This document shows positions 41,702-50,029 of a stretch of DNA of 64,000 nucleotides, in pieces (position 1 is the stretch's first letter; the number at the start of each line of letters is the position of its first letter). Origin of the DNA: JAWKUK01 sp964402175. Lineage in GTDB: Bacteria; Planctomycetota; UBA1135; GCA-002686595. The position numbers and the translations under genes are program-made. The stretch lies in assembly GCA_964402175.1 (NCBI GenBank), contig CAYOBN010000003.1:1-64000 (forward strand), written 5' to 3'. The notes beneath the pieces are model-generated. The model was not told where the DNA came from. It did not search any database and saw nothing but the letters and a program-made list of their open reading frames with translations.

Positions 41702-42630
41702 GGCGCCAGCAAACCCAGCGCGACAAACGCTTCGCCGTGCTCGCGCAGCAGCGCCTGAGCGAGCGGGACGCGGGCCCGCCCGTCACCGCGCAGGTACCAG
41801 ACCCGCGCGCGGCTGCCCCGCGTGTAGGGCCAGAGCGGGCGGTCGTTGGGCGAGTTGCTCGCGATCTCGGCGAGCTTGCGCAAGCCGGGGTTCGCTTCGA
41901 GCGCCTCCTCCGTCGGCGCGACGAGCGCTCCGCACGCGACGAGCGCGCTCCACGACATCGGACCCGGCGCGCTCGTACGGCTGCCGTCGGGCTGCTCGCA
42001 GCCGGGCGCGAAGAACGGGGCGAGCAGCTCTGCGTGTTCGGTCGCGGCGGCCCGGGCCGCGTCGAGGCTCGCTGCGGGCGCAGCGGATGGCTCGGTGGGC
42101 GCCGGCTCGGCAGCCGAGACCTTTGGCGCAGGAGCGGCGGGCTTCTCGACTTCGACCCGGGTCACGATCGGGCGCGGAGCGACCGGCGCGACCTGTACCG
42201 GAGCAGGCTCGGTAAGCGTCGGCTCCGCGGCAGCGACCGCGGACGAATTGCGCGTCAGGACGAGGACCTCCGCGGGCGGCGGCGGCTCGCTCGTCTCGCA
42301 CTGGGGCTCGGTCGCTCCGTCGATGGTGACCTCGGCCTCGAACTCGAGGCCCGCGAGGCTGTCGTCGTAGCTCCCGTCGGCGGCGAAACCCTGCTCTTCG
42401 AGCTCGCGCAGGCGATCGTTCAGGCGCCGCACGAGCTTCGTCTGCGCCGTCTGGGCGGCTTCGAGCTCGGCGCGGACGCGCACGAACTCGCGGTTCAGAT
42501 CGGCGTTCCGCGTCTCGGAGCGCCGCACGAACGCGACGCCGAAGAGGATCGCGGCGACGGCGAGGACGACGACGACGACCCCAGGGACGGGGCTCTGACG
42601 GGCGGCGTGGGCCTTGGACTGCGTGACCAT
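41698..42630 (-). CDS. Single-pass membrane protein with coiled coil and Pro/Ala-rich region, unknown
   Basis: 310 residues. One TM segment (about 15-35) is followed by a Glu/Arg/Leu-rich coiled coil (about 40-80). Then come a Pro/Ala/Glu/Val-rich stretch (about 115-185) and a compact C-terminal domain with W-S-A-L-V-A-C-G-A and W-P-Y-T-R-G-S-R-A. The topology suggests a small cytoplasmic N terminus and the rest in the periplasm. No named domain is recognised. It is the gene before the ornithine-cyclodeaminase-like gene, 36 nt apart, and may share its transcript. Function unknown; FtsB- or TolA-like spanning architecture is only a loose resemblance. Confidence 0.65.
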   Translation of the reverse strand: MVTQSKAHAARQSPVPGVVVVVLAVAAILFGVAFVRRSETRNADLNREFVRVRAELEAAQTAQTKLVRRLNDRLRELEEQGFAADGSYDDSLAGLEFEAEVTIDGATEPQCETSEPPPPAEVLVLTRNSSAVAAAEPTLTEPAPVQVAPVAPRPIVTRVEVEKPAAPAPKVSAAEPAPTEPSAAPAASLDAARAAATEHAELLAPFFAPGCEQPDGSRTSAPGPMSWSALVACGALVAPTEEALEANPGLRKLAEIASNSPNDRPLWPYTRGSRARVWYLRGDGRARVPLAQALLREHGEAFVALGLLAP

Positions 42631-42813
42631 GGTGCCAGGGGGCCCCTTTGGGGTGGAGGGGCACCAGGGGGCCTATCGACCCCCCCGCAACGCAGACCTG
42701 AGCCCAGGCGCCTGCGCCACGGAATTCGATCGCGCGGAGCTGTGGGGAGCTCGGTCCGCGCATGGCCACCCCCACCCTGCGAAGCGACCTCTCTTGCGCA
42801 GGCCCCTCGGCCC

Positions 42814-44037
42814 TCAGAGCCGGGGCCATGGCCCATAACGGCGCGCCAGGGCGGCCATGGCCCCCACGGCCGCCGCAAAACCGAGCGACGTCGCCACGGC
42901 CAGGACCGGGCCCCGGTGCCCCAGGGTGAACACCTCGGTCCGGCCGGTCAGCAGGAGGAGATCGAGCGTGAGCTGGTAGAGGAGGTAGACCGCGAGGGGG
43001 TTCTCGCCGACCCGCCGCAGCCACGCGGGCGCCCTCCAGCGGTCGCCGTCGAAGAGCGCGGCGAGGGCCAGCCAAAGGAGCCCCGTGAGCGCCGCGGAGA
43101 AGAGCCCCCAGGCCGGGGTCGCGCGCAGCTTGTTGACGCCGAACTCGGGCGCGAGCGCCGCACCGAGCGCCGCGACACCGGCGATCCAGGCGGCGACGAC
43201 CCACCAGCGGCGACTCCGCGAGTCGATCCGCGTCGGTCCGGCGAGGGTGGAGCCGACGAAGATGCCTGCGAGCGCGACCGCGGTGTGGGTCCCGAAGATG
43301 CCGCCGAAGTCGAAGCCGAAGGCCCGGGTGCGGTCGAGGCCTCCGGGACCGGCGGCCGCGATGTAGACGCCGAGCGCACCGGCGAGCGCGAGCGCGATCA
43401 CCCACCGGCGCCCGCGCGCCGCGAGTGAGATGCACGCCGTCGGCAGAGAGACCCAGCCGATGATGCCGAGGATCCCCCACCATTCGGGCCGCAGCCACGA
43501 ACCGTCGGCGCGTCGATAGGTGCCGACCGCTGCGACCAACGCAGCGGCGCCGAGGATGCGCAGGATGTGCGCGCAACGTCGCGCGCGCGGTGAGCTCTGT
43601 GGGCTCTTGTTCCACACCGCGAGGACAGCGCCGAGGACCACTGCGGACCAGAGGCGCCAGTGTGCGCCGCTCTGACCGAACGGCGCGTGCACGAGCGGCG
43701 CGTTCACCATCAGGACTCCGATGGTGACGAGCGACAGCGCGCGCAGCGCAGCGCGGCGCAGCAGCACCACCACCGAGGCGCCGCGCTGGCGCTGCGCCGC
43801 TTCTGCCAGAGGCGTCGAGAGGCCGACGAGGAACAAGAACGCCGGGAAAACGGAGTCCGCGATCGTCAGGCCCTGATCGCTCGACGATTCGAGGTGCTTC
43901 CAGATCGCAGGGGCATCGGGCAGCGTCGAGAGATGCCACCCGAAGACCATCAACACCGCGATGGAGCCGCGCAGCACGTCGACGGAGACGCACCGCGCGG
44001 TCGAGCCCTCGTCAGGTTCAGCCCTGCTTGAGCTCAC
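42814..44037 (-). CDS. DUF5009/heparan-alpha-glucosaminide N-acetyltransferase-like membrane protein
   Basis: 407 residues with about 10-11 TM helices. The opening S-V-D-V-L-R-G-S-I-A-V-L-M-V-F and D-S-V-F-P-A-F-L-F-L-V-G are hallmarks of the acyltransferase-like YeiB/NagX/HGSNAT group. The later helices include E-N-P-L-A-V-Y-L-L-Y. In mammals HGSNAT acetylates glucosamine on the lumen side; bacterial members are thought to acylate sugars at the membrane. GTG 44037 overlaps the acyl-CoA ligase gene by 20 nt, implying coupling. No separate promoter is visible. Confidence 0.75.
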   Translation of the reverse strand: MSSSRAEPDEGSTARCVSVDVLRGSIAVLMVFGWHLSTLPDAPAIWKHLESSSDQGLTIADSVFPAFLFLVGLSTPLAEAAQRQRGASVVVLLRRAALRALSLVTIGVLMVNAPLVHAPFGQSGAHWRLWSAVVLGAVLAVWNKSPQSSPRARRCAHILRILGAAALVAAVGTYRRADGSWLRPEWWGILGIIGWVSLPTACISLAARGRRWVIALALAGALGVYIAAAGPGGLDRTRAFGFDFGGIFGTHTAVALAGIFVGSTLAGPTRIDSRSRRWWVVAAWIAGVAALGAALAPEFGVNKLRATPAWGLFSAALTGLLWLALAALFDGDRWRAPAWLRRVGENPLAVYLLYQLTLDLLLLTGRTEVFTLGHRGPVLAVATSLGFAAAVGAMAALARRYGPWPRL

Positions 44038-45694
44038 GGTCGCGCAGCTCGCGGCGCAGGATCTTCATCACCGAGCTCTTGGGCAGCTCAGCTAGGAACT
44101 CGACCTTACGCGGGATCTTGTAGGCGGCCAGGTTCTCGCGCGCGAACGCCTGGACCTCTTCGACGGTCATCGACTCGCCCTGTTTCAGGACGATGAACGA
44201 CTTGACCGTCTCGCCGCGCTCTGCATCGGGGATGCCGATCGTGGCGGCCTCGAGGATCTTCGGGTGCGAGACGAGGATGTTGTCGACTTCGTCCGGGAAC
44301 ACCTTCAGTCCCGAGCAGTTGATCATGTCCTTCTTGCGCCCGACGATCTTGAAGTAGCCGTCTTCGTCCATGACGGCCAGGTCGCCGGTGTGCATCCAGC
44401 CGTCGCGCAGGACCTCCGCGGTCTCTTCCGGGCGATTCCAGTAACCGCGCATGACCTGTGGGCCGCGCACGATGAGCTCACCCTCCTCGCCTGGCGGCAG
44501 CGCGCGCTTCGGATCGTCCACGTCGACGATGCGCGAATCGGTGTCGGCGACGGGGATGCCGACCGTGCCGGACTTACGCTCACCTTTGAGCGGGTTGACG
44601 TGGGTGACGGGCGAGGTCTCACTCATGCCGAAGCCCTCGACGATCGTGGCGCCGGTCATGCGCTCGAACCGCTCCTGCACATCGCGCGGCAGCGGGGCAG
44701 AGCCCGAGAAGCAGCTCTTCACGCTCGACAGGTCGAGCTGCTGCACACCCGGGAAGTTGTTGATCGCGTTGAACATCGCCGGCACCGCCGGCAGCAGCGT
44801 CACGCGGTGCTTGGTGATCGCCTTGACGAGCGCGGGGATATCGCGCGGGTTCGCCGCCAGGACCATCTTCGTGCCGCTCCAGATCGACCAGTTCATGCCA
44901 ACGGTGAGCCCGAAGACGTGGAACAACGGCAGAGCGAGCAGCAGCACCTCGTGACCCTCTTGCACGTCGGCGAACCAGCCTTGAATCTGCTGGACATTCG
45001 CAGACATGTTACGGTGGGTCAGGACCGCGGCTTTGGAGAGCCCTGTTGTGCCGCCGGTGTACTGGAGCACGGCGATGTCGTCCATGCCGACCTGCACGGG
45101 CTTCGGCTCGGGCGGCGATCCCTTGACGAGCTTCTTGAAGCGGTAGACCCCGTCTTCGTCGGGGAACTTGGCGAAGCGGTCGATCTTCTTGAGCTTCAGC
45201 GGCGCGAGCAGGTTCAGCGGGAAGCCGAGGTACTCGGGAATCTGCGCGACGACGTACTTCGTGGGGCGCAGCTTCGCGCGGTTCGGGCGCAACGTCGCGG
45301 CCCAGATGAAGTCCGCGGTGATCGCGACTTCGACGTCGGCGTCCTTCCATTGGTGCTCGACCTCGCGCAGGGTGTACAGCGGGTTGGTCATGACGACCTC
45401 CGCTCCCGCGCGGGCCGCGCCCTGGAAGGCGATGATGCCCTGGGGGATGTTCGGGAGCTGCACGGCGACTCGGGTGCCTTTGCGGACCCCGAGGCGCTGG
45501 AGCGCGTTCGCGCACCGCGAGACCTCCTCGTCGAGCTGCCGGTAGGTCATCTGGCAGTTCATGAAGGCCAGCGCAGGGCGGTCCGGAAAGCGCTGCGCCG
45601 TGCGTGCGAGCATGGCGCTGATCGGGACGTCCTGATAGTCGAGGCGGTGCGAGACCCCGCGGTCGTAATGGGCGTGCCAGGGCTGCGTGGACAT
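44018..45694 (-). CDS. fadD: Long-chain-fatty-acid CoA ligase FadD
   Basis: 558 residues (E. coli FadD 561). The P-loop-like AMP motif Y-T-G-G-T-T-G-L-S-K is followed by the FACS-type G-W-M-H-T-G-D-L region. A late conserved Lys near the C terminus lies in K-S-S-V-M-K-I-L-R-R-E-L. It activates fatty acids to acyl-CoA, feeding the beta-oxidation genes at 29.4-36.3 kb. It is first in a short operon with the acetyltransferase-like gene. On the minus strand TATCCT ends 9 nt before the ATG (45704-45709), suggesting a leaderless transcript. The divergent neighbour is a PlsC-like acyltransferase that uses similar substrates. Confidence 0.92.
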   Translation of the reverse strand: MSTQPWHAHYDRGVSHRLDYQDVPISAMLARTAQRFPDRPALAFMNCQMTYRQLDEEVSRCANALQRLGVRKGTRVAVQLPNIPQGIIAFQGAARAGAEVVMTNPLYTLREVEHQWKDADVEVAITADFIWAATLRPNRAKLRPTKYVVAQIPEYLGFPLNLLAPLKLKKIDRFAKFPDEDGVYRFKKLVKGSPPEPKPVQVGMDDIAVLQYTGGTTGLSKAAVLTHRNMSANVQQIQGWFADVQEGHEVLLLALPLFHVFGLTVGMNWSIWSGTKMVLAANPRDIPALVKAITKHRVTLLPAVPAMFNAINNFPGVQQLDLSSVKSCFSGSAPLPRDVQERFERMTGATIVEGFGMSETSPVTHVNPLKGERKSGTVGIPVADTDSRIVDVDDPKRALPPGEEGELIVRGPQVMRGYWNRPEETAEVLRDGWMHTGDLAVMDEDGYFKIVGRKKDMINCSGLKVFPDEVDNILVSHPKILEAATIGIPDAERGETVKSFIVLKQGESMTVEEVQAFARENLAAYKIPRKVEFLAELPKSSVMKILRRELRDRELKQG

Positions 45695-45703
45695 GGTGGG
45701 CGG

Positions 45704-45735
45704 AGGATAACCCAGCGTCCCCCTGCCGCAGTCAA
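45704..45735 (-). promoter_or_regulatory. Putative promoter of fadD, leaderless type
   Basis: Minus-strand TTGACT (45735-45730), a 20-nt spacer and TATCCT (45709-45704) leave 9 nt to the ATG. The -10 is part of an extended GGTTATCCTCC. Confidence 0.35.
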
Positions 45736-45792
45736 CGATTCGCGGCCGACAACCGCGGCTCGGACTGGCAAGGGCCGGCCCCGCCGAACAGA

Positions 45793-47124
45793 ATGCGGGC
45801 GCCCATGGGCGCCACCTACCGAGTCATCCGCGCCTGGGCGGGCCTCCTCGTCGCCACCTGGTACCGCACCCAGGTGGTCGGCGCTCAGGTCCCGAAGACC
45901 GCGCCCGTGGTGATGGTGGTCAACCACACCAACGGCCTCTGCGACGGGCACTTCCAGCTCGCGGTCACCGAGCGGCCGGTGCACGTGCTCGCGAAGTACA
46001 AGCTGTTCGAGATCCCCGTGCTCGGTTGGGTCGTCCGCAACGTCGGCGCGATCCCGGTGTACCGCAAGAAGGACGGCGTCGACACCTCGCGCAACACGGA
46101 CTCGTTCCGAGCGATCCACGAGGCCCTCGCCAAGGGCGATGTGATCGCGGTCTTCCCCGAGGGCGAGTCCCGCGCGACGCCTTTCTTGCGCGAGCTGAAG
46201 ACGGGCGCCGCGCGGATGGCTCTGGGCGCGGAAGAGGGGCTCGAATGGCGGGCCGGCGTGCAGATCGTGCCCGTCGGCATCACCTACGAGGACACAGAGC
46301 GCTTCCGCTCGCGGGCCGAAGCCTGGGTCGGCGAACCGCTCGTCGTGCACGACTGCTACGCGGCATGGCACCACAGCCCGATCCTAGCGGGACGGGCGTT
46401 GACCGAGCGCATCTCGAAGGCGATGCGCGCGCTCACGCTGGAGGTCCCGCCAGGCGAGGACCAAGGCGCAGCCGCGCGCGCGTTCGCGTGCGCTGGCGAG
46501 CGCCTGATGCCTCCGGACGACCGACCGCTCGCTGCGCGCAGGCAGGCGGTGTGGGACGGCCTCGAGCGCCACCGCGAGCTCGACCCCGAAGGTCACCCGC
46601 GCCGCGTCGCGGCCGTACACGCGCTCGATCGCAACCTCGCGGCGTACGGGCTGACCGCGAGAGAGGTCTTGGACGCGGCGCCGCGGAGCGCGCCGTCGCT
46701 CGTGCTGGAGATCGGTCTGCGCGCCCTGCTCGGCGTCCCGGCGCTCGCGCTCGTCGCGCTGGTTTGGGGGCCGCCGGTGTCGCTCGCGCGGCTCATCGCA
46801 AGGCGCGGGGCGAGCACATCGGACAAGTTCGTGACCGTCACGCTGTTGGTGACGTTCGCAGCGGTGCTCTTCTGGTGGCCGCTGCTCGTGGTCCTCGGTA
46901 GCTCGCGCTTCCCGGAGCTCGGGCTGATCTGGAGCGTCGCCGGCGTCGCCCTCGGCGGCGCGTTGCTGCCGCGGAGCTTCGACAACCTGCGCGAGCTGCG
47001 GCGCACCTTCGGGCGTCTGCGGCTCGCGTCCGACCCGGAAGCGCGCCAGCGCCTCGAAGGCTCGCTCCGCACGCTCGCAGCATCACTGGCAGCACGTCCG
47101 GAGACGGGCGCGATCGAGAGATAG
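45793..47124 (+). CDS. PlsC-like glycerol-phosphate/lysophosphatidate acyltransferase
   Basis: 443 residues. The acyltransferase box is V-N-H-T-N-G-L-C-D, which places His and Asp five residues apart. This is the variant of GPAT/DHAPAT-like proteins rather than the H-x4-D of classic PlsC. It is followed by F-P-E-G-E-S-R and the K-T-G-A-A-R-M-A-L segment. The C-terminal half has about three hydrophobic helices. It should transfer acyl chains from acyl-CoA or acyl-ACP to glycerol-phosphate or lysophospholipid at the membrane. It is divergent from fadD and followed after 7 nt by the enolase-superfamily gene, which may share the transcript. Confidence 0.82.
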   Translation: MRAPMGATYRVIRAWAGLLVATWYRTQVVGAQVPKTAPVVMVVNHTNGLCDGHFQLAVTERPVHVLAKYKLFEIPVLGWVVRNVGAIPVYRKKDGVDTSRNTDSFRAIHEALAKGDVIAVFPEGESRATPFLRELKTGAARMALGAEEGLEWRAGVQIVPVGITYEDTERFRSRAEAWVGEPLVVHDCYAAWHHSPILAGRALTERISKAMRALTLEVPPGEDQGAAARAFACAGERLMPPDDRPLAARRQAVWDGLERHRELDPEGHPRRVAAVHALDRNLAAYGLTAREVLDAAPRSAPSLVLEIGLRALLGVPALALVALVWGPPVSLARLIARRGASTSDKFVTVTLLVTFAAVLFWWPLLVVLGSSRFPELGLIWSVAGVALGGALLPRSFDNLRELRRTFGRLRLASDPEARQRLEGSLRTLAASLAARPETGAIER

Positions 47125-47131
47125 CCACAAC

Positions 47132-48487
47132 ATGCACATCGGTCCGCTTACGCTCCAGCGTAGGAATTGTCAGACGCGGCTGCCGTTTCGCTTCGGCAAG
47201 GTGACGCTGACCGCTGCGCCGCTCCTGACCGCCCGCATCGAAGTCGACGGGGTCGCGGGTCACTCTGCGGACCTCTTGGTGCCGAAGTGGTTCGACAAGA
47301 CGAGCCCCACCAGCGACGCCGAGGACCAAGCAGTCCTTGAAGCCAGCGCCCGCGCTGCAGGTGAGCGTTGGGCAGCCGCAGCGCGCGAGCTGCCGACGAT
47401 GTTCGAGCAATGGCTGGCCGTCTACCGCGCGCTCGTCGAATGTGTGCCGCTGGAGGCGCCAGATCGCCTCGTCCGCGGCTTCGGCGTCGCGCTCGTCGAG
47501 CGCGCCTTGATGGACGCGGTCTGTCGACGTGAACAGATCTCGTTCTTCGAAGCATGGCGGCGCGACACCTTTGGTGTAAATCCGGCGCTCGCACGTCTTG
47601 ATTTGGCGGATTTTTCGCCTGCCGCTGTGTTCGACCGGCAGCCGCTCCACAGCATCCGCGTGCGACACACCGTAGGGATGCTCGACGCGCTGACGGAGGA
47701 TGAGGTCGCGGGAGAGACACGCGGTGTCGACGGTCACCCGTGCTCCCTCGTCGAAGACATCCGCGCCTACGGTCTGGACGCGTTCAAGCTGAAGGTCGGC
47801 GGCGACGCAGAGCGTGACCTGGAGCGCCTCGACCGGATCGGCCAGGTCCTGGCGCAGTCCGCGCCGGGCGCGCTCGTGACGCTCGATGGCAACGAGATGT
47901 ACGCGGACCCGGGCCGCCTCGCAGAGGTCCTGCACCGGCTCGGTGATCGTCGCGGCGGACCGCCGTTGCTGGGCAACCTGGCGCACATCGAACAACCGGC
48001 GCCGCGAGCCACGACCTTCGCCGAATCGACACGCGCGGGGCTGCAACGGCTCGCGGCTTTTGCGCCGGTCATCATCGACGAGGCGGACCTCGGGTTGGAG
48101 GCGTTCCCGCGCGCCTTCGCGCTGGGTTACCGCGGCGTCTCGGTGAAGAACTGCAAGGGTGTGTTCCGCGCCGTGTTGAACCACGGGCTGTGCTCCGTCC
48201 TGGGTGATGGGGCCTTCCAAGCGGGTGAGGATCTGACCAATCTGCCGGTTCTGCCCTTGCAGCAGGACCTCGCGACGGCGGCGCTGCTGCACCTGCCGCA
48301 CGTCGAACGGAACGGACACCACTACTTCCGAGGCCTGGATCACCTCGACCCCGACGAGCGTCAGCGCTGCCTCGCGGGGCACCCTGACCTCTACCGTCCG
48401 ACGGAGGGCGGCGGGGCGCTCTCGATCGAGCGAGGGCGAGTCGCCATCGGGTCCCTCGCGTGTATCGGGTACGGCGCCGCGCTCTGA
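47132..48487 (+). CDS. Enolase-superfamily enzyme (mandelate racemase/muconate-lactonizing type)
   Basis: 451 residues. The C-terminal barrel carries K-L-K-V near residue 216 and metal ligands D252 (D-G-N-E), E287 (H-I-E-Q-P) and D316 (D-E-A-D), plus K339 (V-K-N-C-K). This set is complete for a Mg-dependent enolase-superfamily dehydratase, racemase or cycloisomerase. The capping domain is at the N terminus. Which reaction it performs is not clear; sugar-acid dehydratases and muconate cycloisomerases are both in the group. It starts the operon-like run to DUF993 (gaps 114 nt, then two overlaps). A substrate acid handled with an OYE and an aldolase-like partner is inferred. Confidence 0.8.
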   Translation: MHIGPLTLQRRNCQTRLPFRFGKVTLTAAPLLTARIEVDGVAGHSADLLVPKWFDKTSPTSDAEDQAVLEASARAAGERWAAAARELPTMFEQWLAVYRALVECVPLEAPDRLVRGFGVALVERALMDAVCRREQISFFEAWRRDTFGVNPALARLDLADFSPAAVFDRQPLHSIRVRHTVGMLDALTEDEVAGETRGVDGHPCSLVEDIRAYGLDAFKLKVGGDAERDLERLDRIGQVLAQSAPGALVTLDGNEMYADPGRLAEVLHRLGDRRGGPPLLGNLAHIEQPAPRATTFAESTRAGLQRLAAFAPVIIDEADLGLEAFPRAFALGYRGVSVKNCKGVFRAVLNHGLCSVLGDGAFQAGEDLTNLPVLPLQQDLATAALLHLPHVERNGHHYFRGLDHLDPDERQRCLAGHPDLYRPTEGGGALSIERGRVAIGSLACIGYGAAL

Positions 48488-48601
48488 CCGTGGTCAGCGG
48501 CCCGCCCCCTTCGCCTCGCCATCCGCGCGATTCCAGGGCCGACGCTCGCCTTCGCGGGGCCGAGACGTTATGCCGTCGAACTCCGAAGGCCTTCCCTCGC
48601 G

Positions 48602-50029
48602 ATGCAGTTCAAAGCTCCAGGCTCCTACAAGACCGCCGAGTCGTTCCGCGCGCGGCTCGCCGAGCTCGACCTCTCGATCGAACTCGATGACACCCTCGAA
48701 GGCGGCGCTGGTCCCCTGGGCCAACCGCTCGCCGTCGGCGACCTGCGCATTCCGAACCGCTTCGTCGTCCACCCCATGGAGGGCTGGGACGGGACTCGGA
48801 GCGGCTCCCCCACCACGCGGACGTTCCGGCGCTGGCGGAACTTCGGGCGCAGCGGCGCGGGCCTCATATGGGGCGGCGAGGCGTTCGCTGTCACGCCGGA
48901 GGGCCGCGCCAATCCGCACCAACTCCATCTGCACAAGGGCGATGTGCAGCGCGACCTCGCCCTGTTGCTGGAAGAGGTGCGCGATGGGCGTCGCGAACAA
49001 GGCCTCGATCCGGCGGCGGGCCCGGTAGGCCTGCAGCTCACCCATTCCGGGCGATGGTCGCGGCCGAACGAGGGTCCTGAGCCAACGCTCGCGGCGCACG
49101 ATCCGGTGCTCGATGCTCGGATCGGAGTAGGCGCCGACGCGCCGCTCCTCTCGAACGACGCGCTGGAACACATCCGGGATCGTTACGTCGAGTCGGCCAA
49201 GGTCGCGGAGCGCGCCGGCTTCGACTTCGTCGACCTCAAGGCCTGCCACGGCTATCTGGTCCACGAGCTGCTCGGCGCGCACTCGCGCCCTGGCCGGTAC
49301 GGCGGCGACTTCGAAGGGCGCACACGCTTCTTGCTGGAGCTGATCGACGCGGTGCGCGCTGCGTGCCCTCGTCTGGCGCTGGGCGTGCGGATCTCGTTGG
49401 CCGACATCGTCCCGCATCGCCCTGACCCGCTCACCCGTGAGGGACGGCCCGCTGCGCGCGCTTGGGCCCACGGCTTCGGCGTCGACCACGACGCGCCGAC
49501 GCACTTCGACCTGGGCGAGCCGCTGCGCCTCTTGCAGATGCTGGTGGCACGCGATGTCCGCCTCATCAACGTGACGCTCGGGAGTCCGTACTACAACCCC
49601 CACCTGCAGCGCCCCGCGGCTTATCCACCCAGCGACGGCTATCTGCCTTTTGCCGACCCGTTGGTCCACGTCGCGCGCCATATGGAGGTAGTGCGCGAGG
49701 CCAAGGTCCGTGTGCCCCATGCGGTCCTCGTCGGCACGGGTTACACCTATCTGATGGAGTGGCTGCCGTACGTGGCGCAGGCGGAGGTGCGCGCCGGCCG
49801 CGTCGACCTGGTCGGGCTCGGGCGCATGATGCTGTCCTATCCGGAGCTGCCGCTCGATGTGCTGCAGGGCCGCGAGATCGCGCGTAAGCGTATCTGCCGC
49901 ACATTCAGCGACTGCACGACCGCACCGCGGCACGGCATGGCGAGCGGCTGTTATCCGCTGGATCCCGCCTATCGGGACGCTGCGGAAGCGACCCGCGTCA
50001 AGGCGTTGAAGGACGCGCTGCGTCGATGA
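48602..50029 (+). CDS. Old Yellow Enzyme-family NADH:flavin oxidoreductase
   Basis: 475 residues. N-R-F-V-V-H-P-M-E-G-W opens the FMN barrel, and L-T-H-S-G-R-W marks the substrate or FMN contact region. The C-terminal part has L-V-G-L-G-R-M-M-L, then cysteines in I-C-R-T-F-S-D-C and G-C-Y-P-L-D. There is no appended FAD/NADPH domain as in 2,4-dienoyl-CoA reductase. Members reduce activated C=C bonds or demethylate N-methyl amino acids. It overlaps the transporter gene (ATGA at 50026), so both are likely co-translated. Its likely task is reducing or oxidising an intermediate made by the enolase-superfamily enzyme. Substrate unknown. Confidence 0.82.
   Translation: MQFKAPGSYKTAESFRARLAELDLSIELDDTLEGGAGPLGQPLAVGDLRIPNRFVVHPMEGWDGTRSGSPTTRTFRRWRNFGRSGAGLIWGGEAFAVTPEGRANPHQLHLHKGDVQRDLALLLEEVRDGRREQGLDPAAGPVGLQLTHSGRWSRPNEGPEPTLAAHDPVLDARIGVGADAPLLSNDALEHIRDRYVESAKVAERAGFDFVDLKACHGYLVHELLGAHSRPGRYGGDFEGRTRFLLELIDAVRAACPRLALGVRISLADIVPHRPDPLTREGRPAARAWAHGFGVDHDAPTHFDLGEPLRLLQMLVARDVRLINVTLGSPYYNPHLQRPAAYPPSDGYLPFADPLVHVARHMEVVREAKVRVPHAVLVGTGYTYLMEWLPYVAQAEVRAGRVDLVGLGRMMLSYPELPLDVLQGREIARKRICRTFSDCTTAPRHGMASGCYPLDPAYRDAAEATRVKALKDALRR

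Noticed and set aside
40621..43428. 935-codon open frame on the plus strand
   Set aside because: It is antisense to three well-supported minus-strand genes (ornithine-cyclodeaminase-like, membrane coiled-coil and acetyltransferase-like). Its translation is Arg/Asp/Glu-rich with no domain, as expected for the opposite strand of high-GC genes.
45859..45864. GGTACC in the PlsC-like gene as another copy of the hairpin repeat
   Set aside because: It lies in coding sequence and shares only the 6-8 base core. No arms or inverted partner are present.
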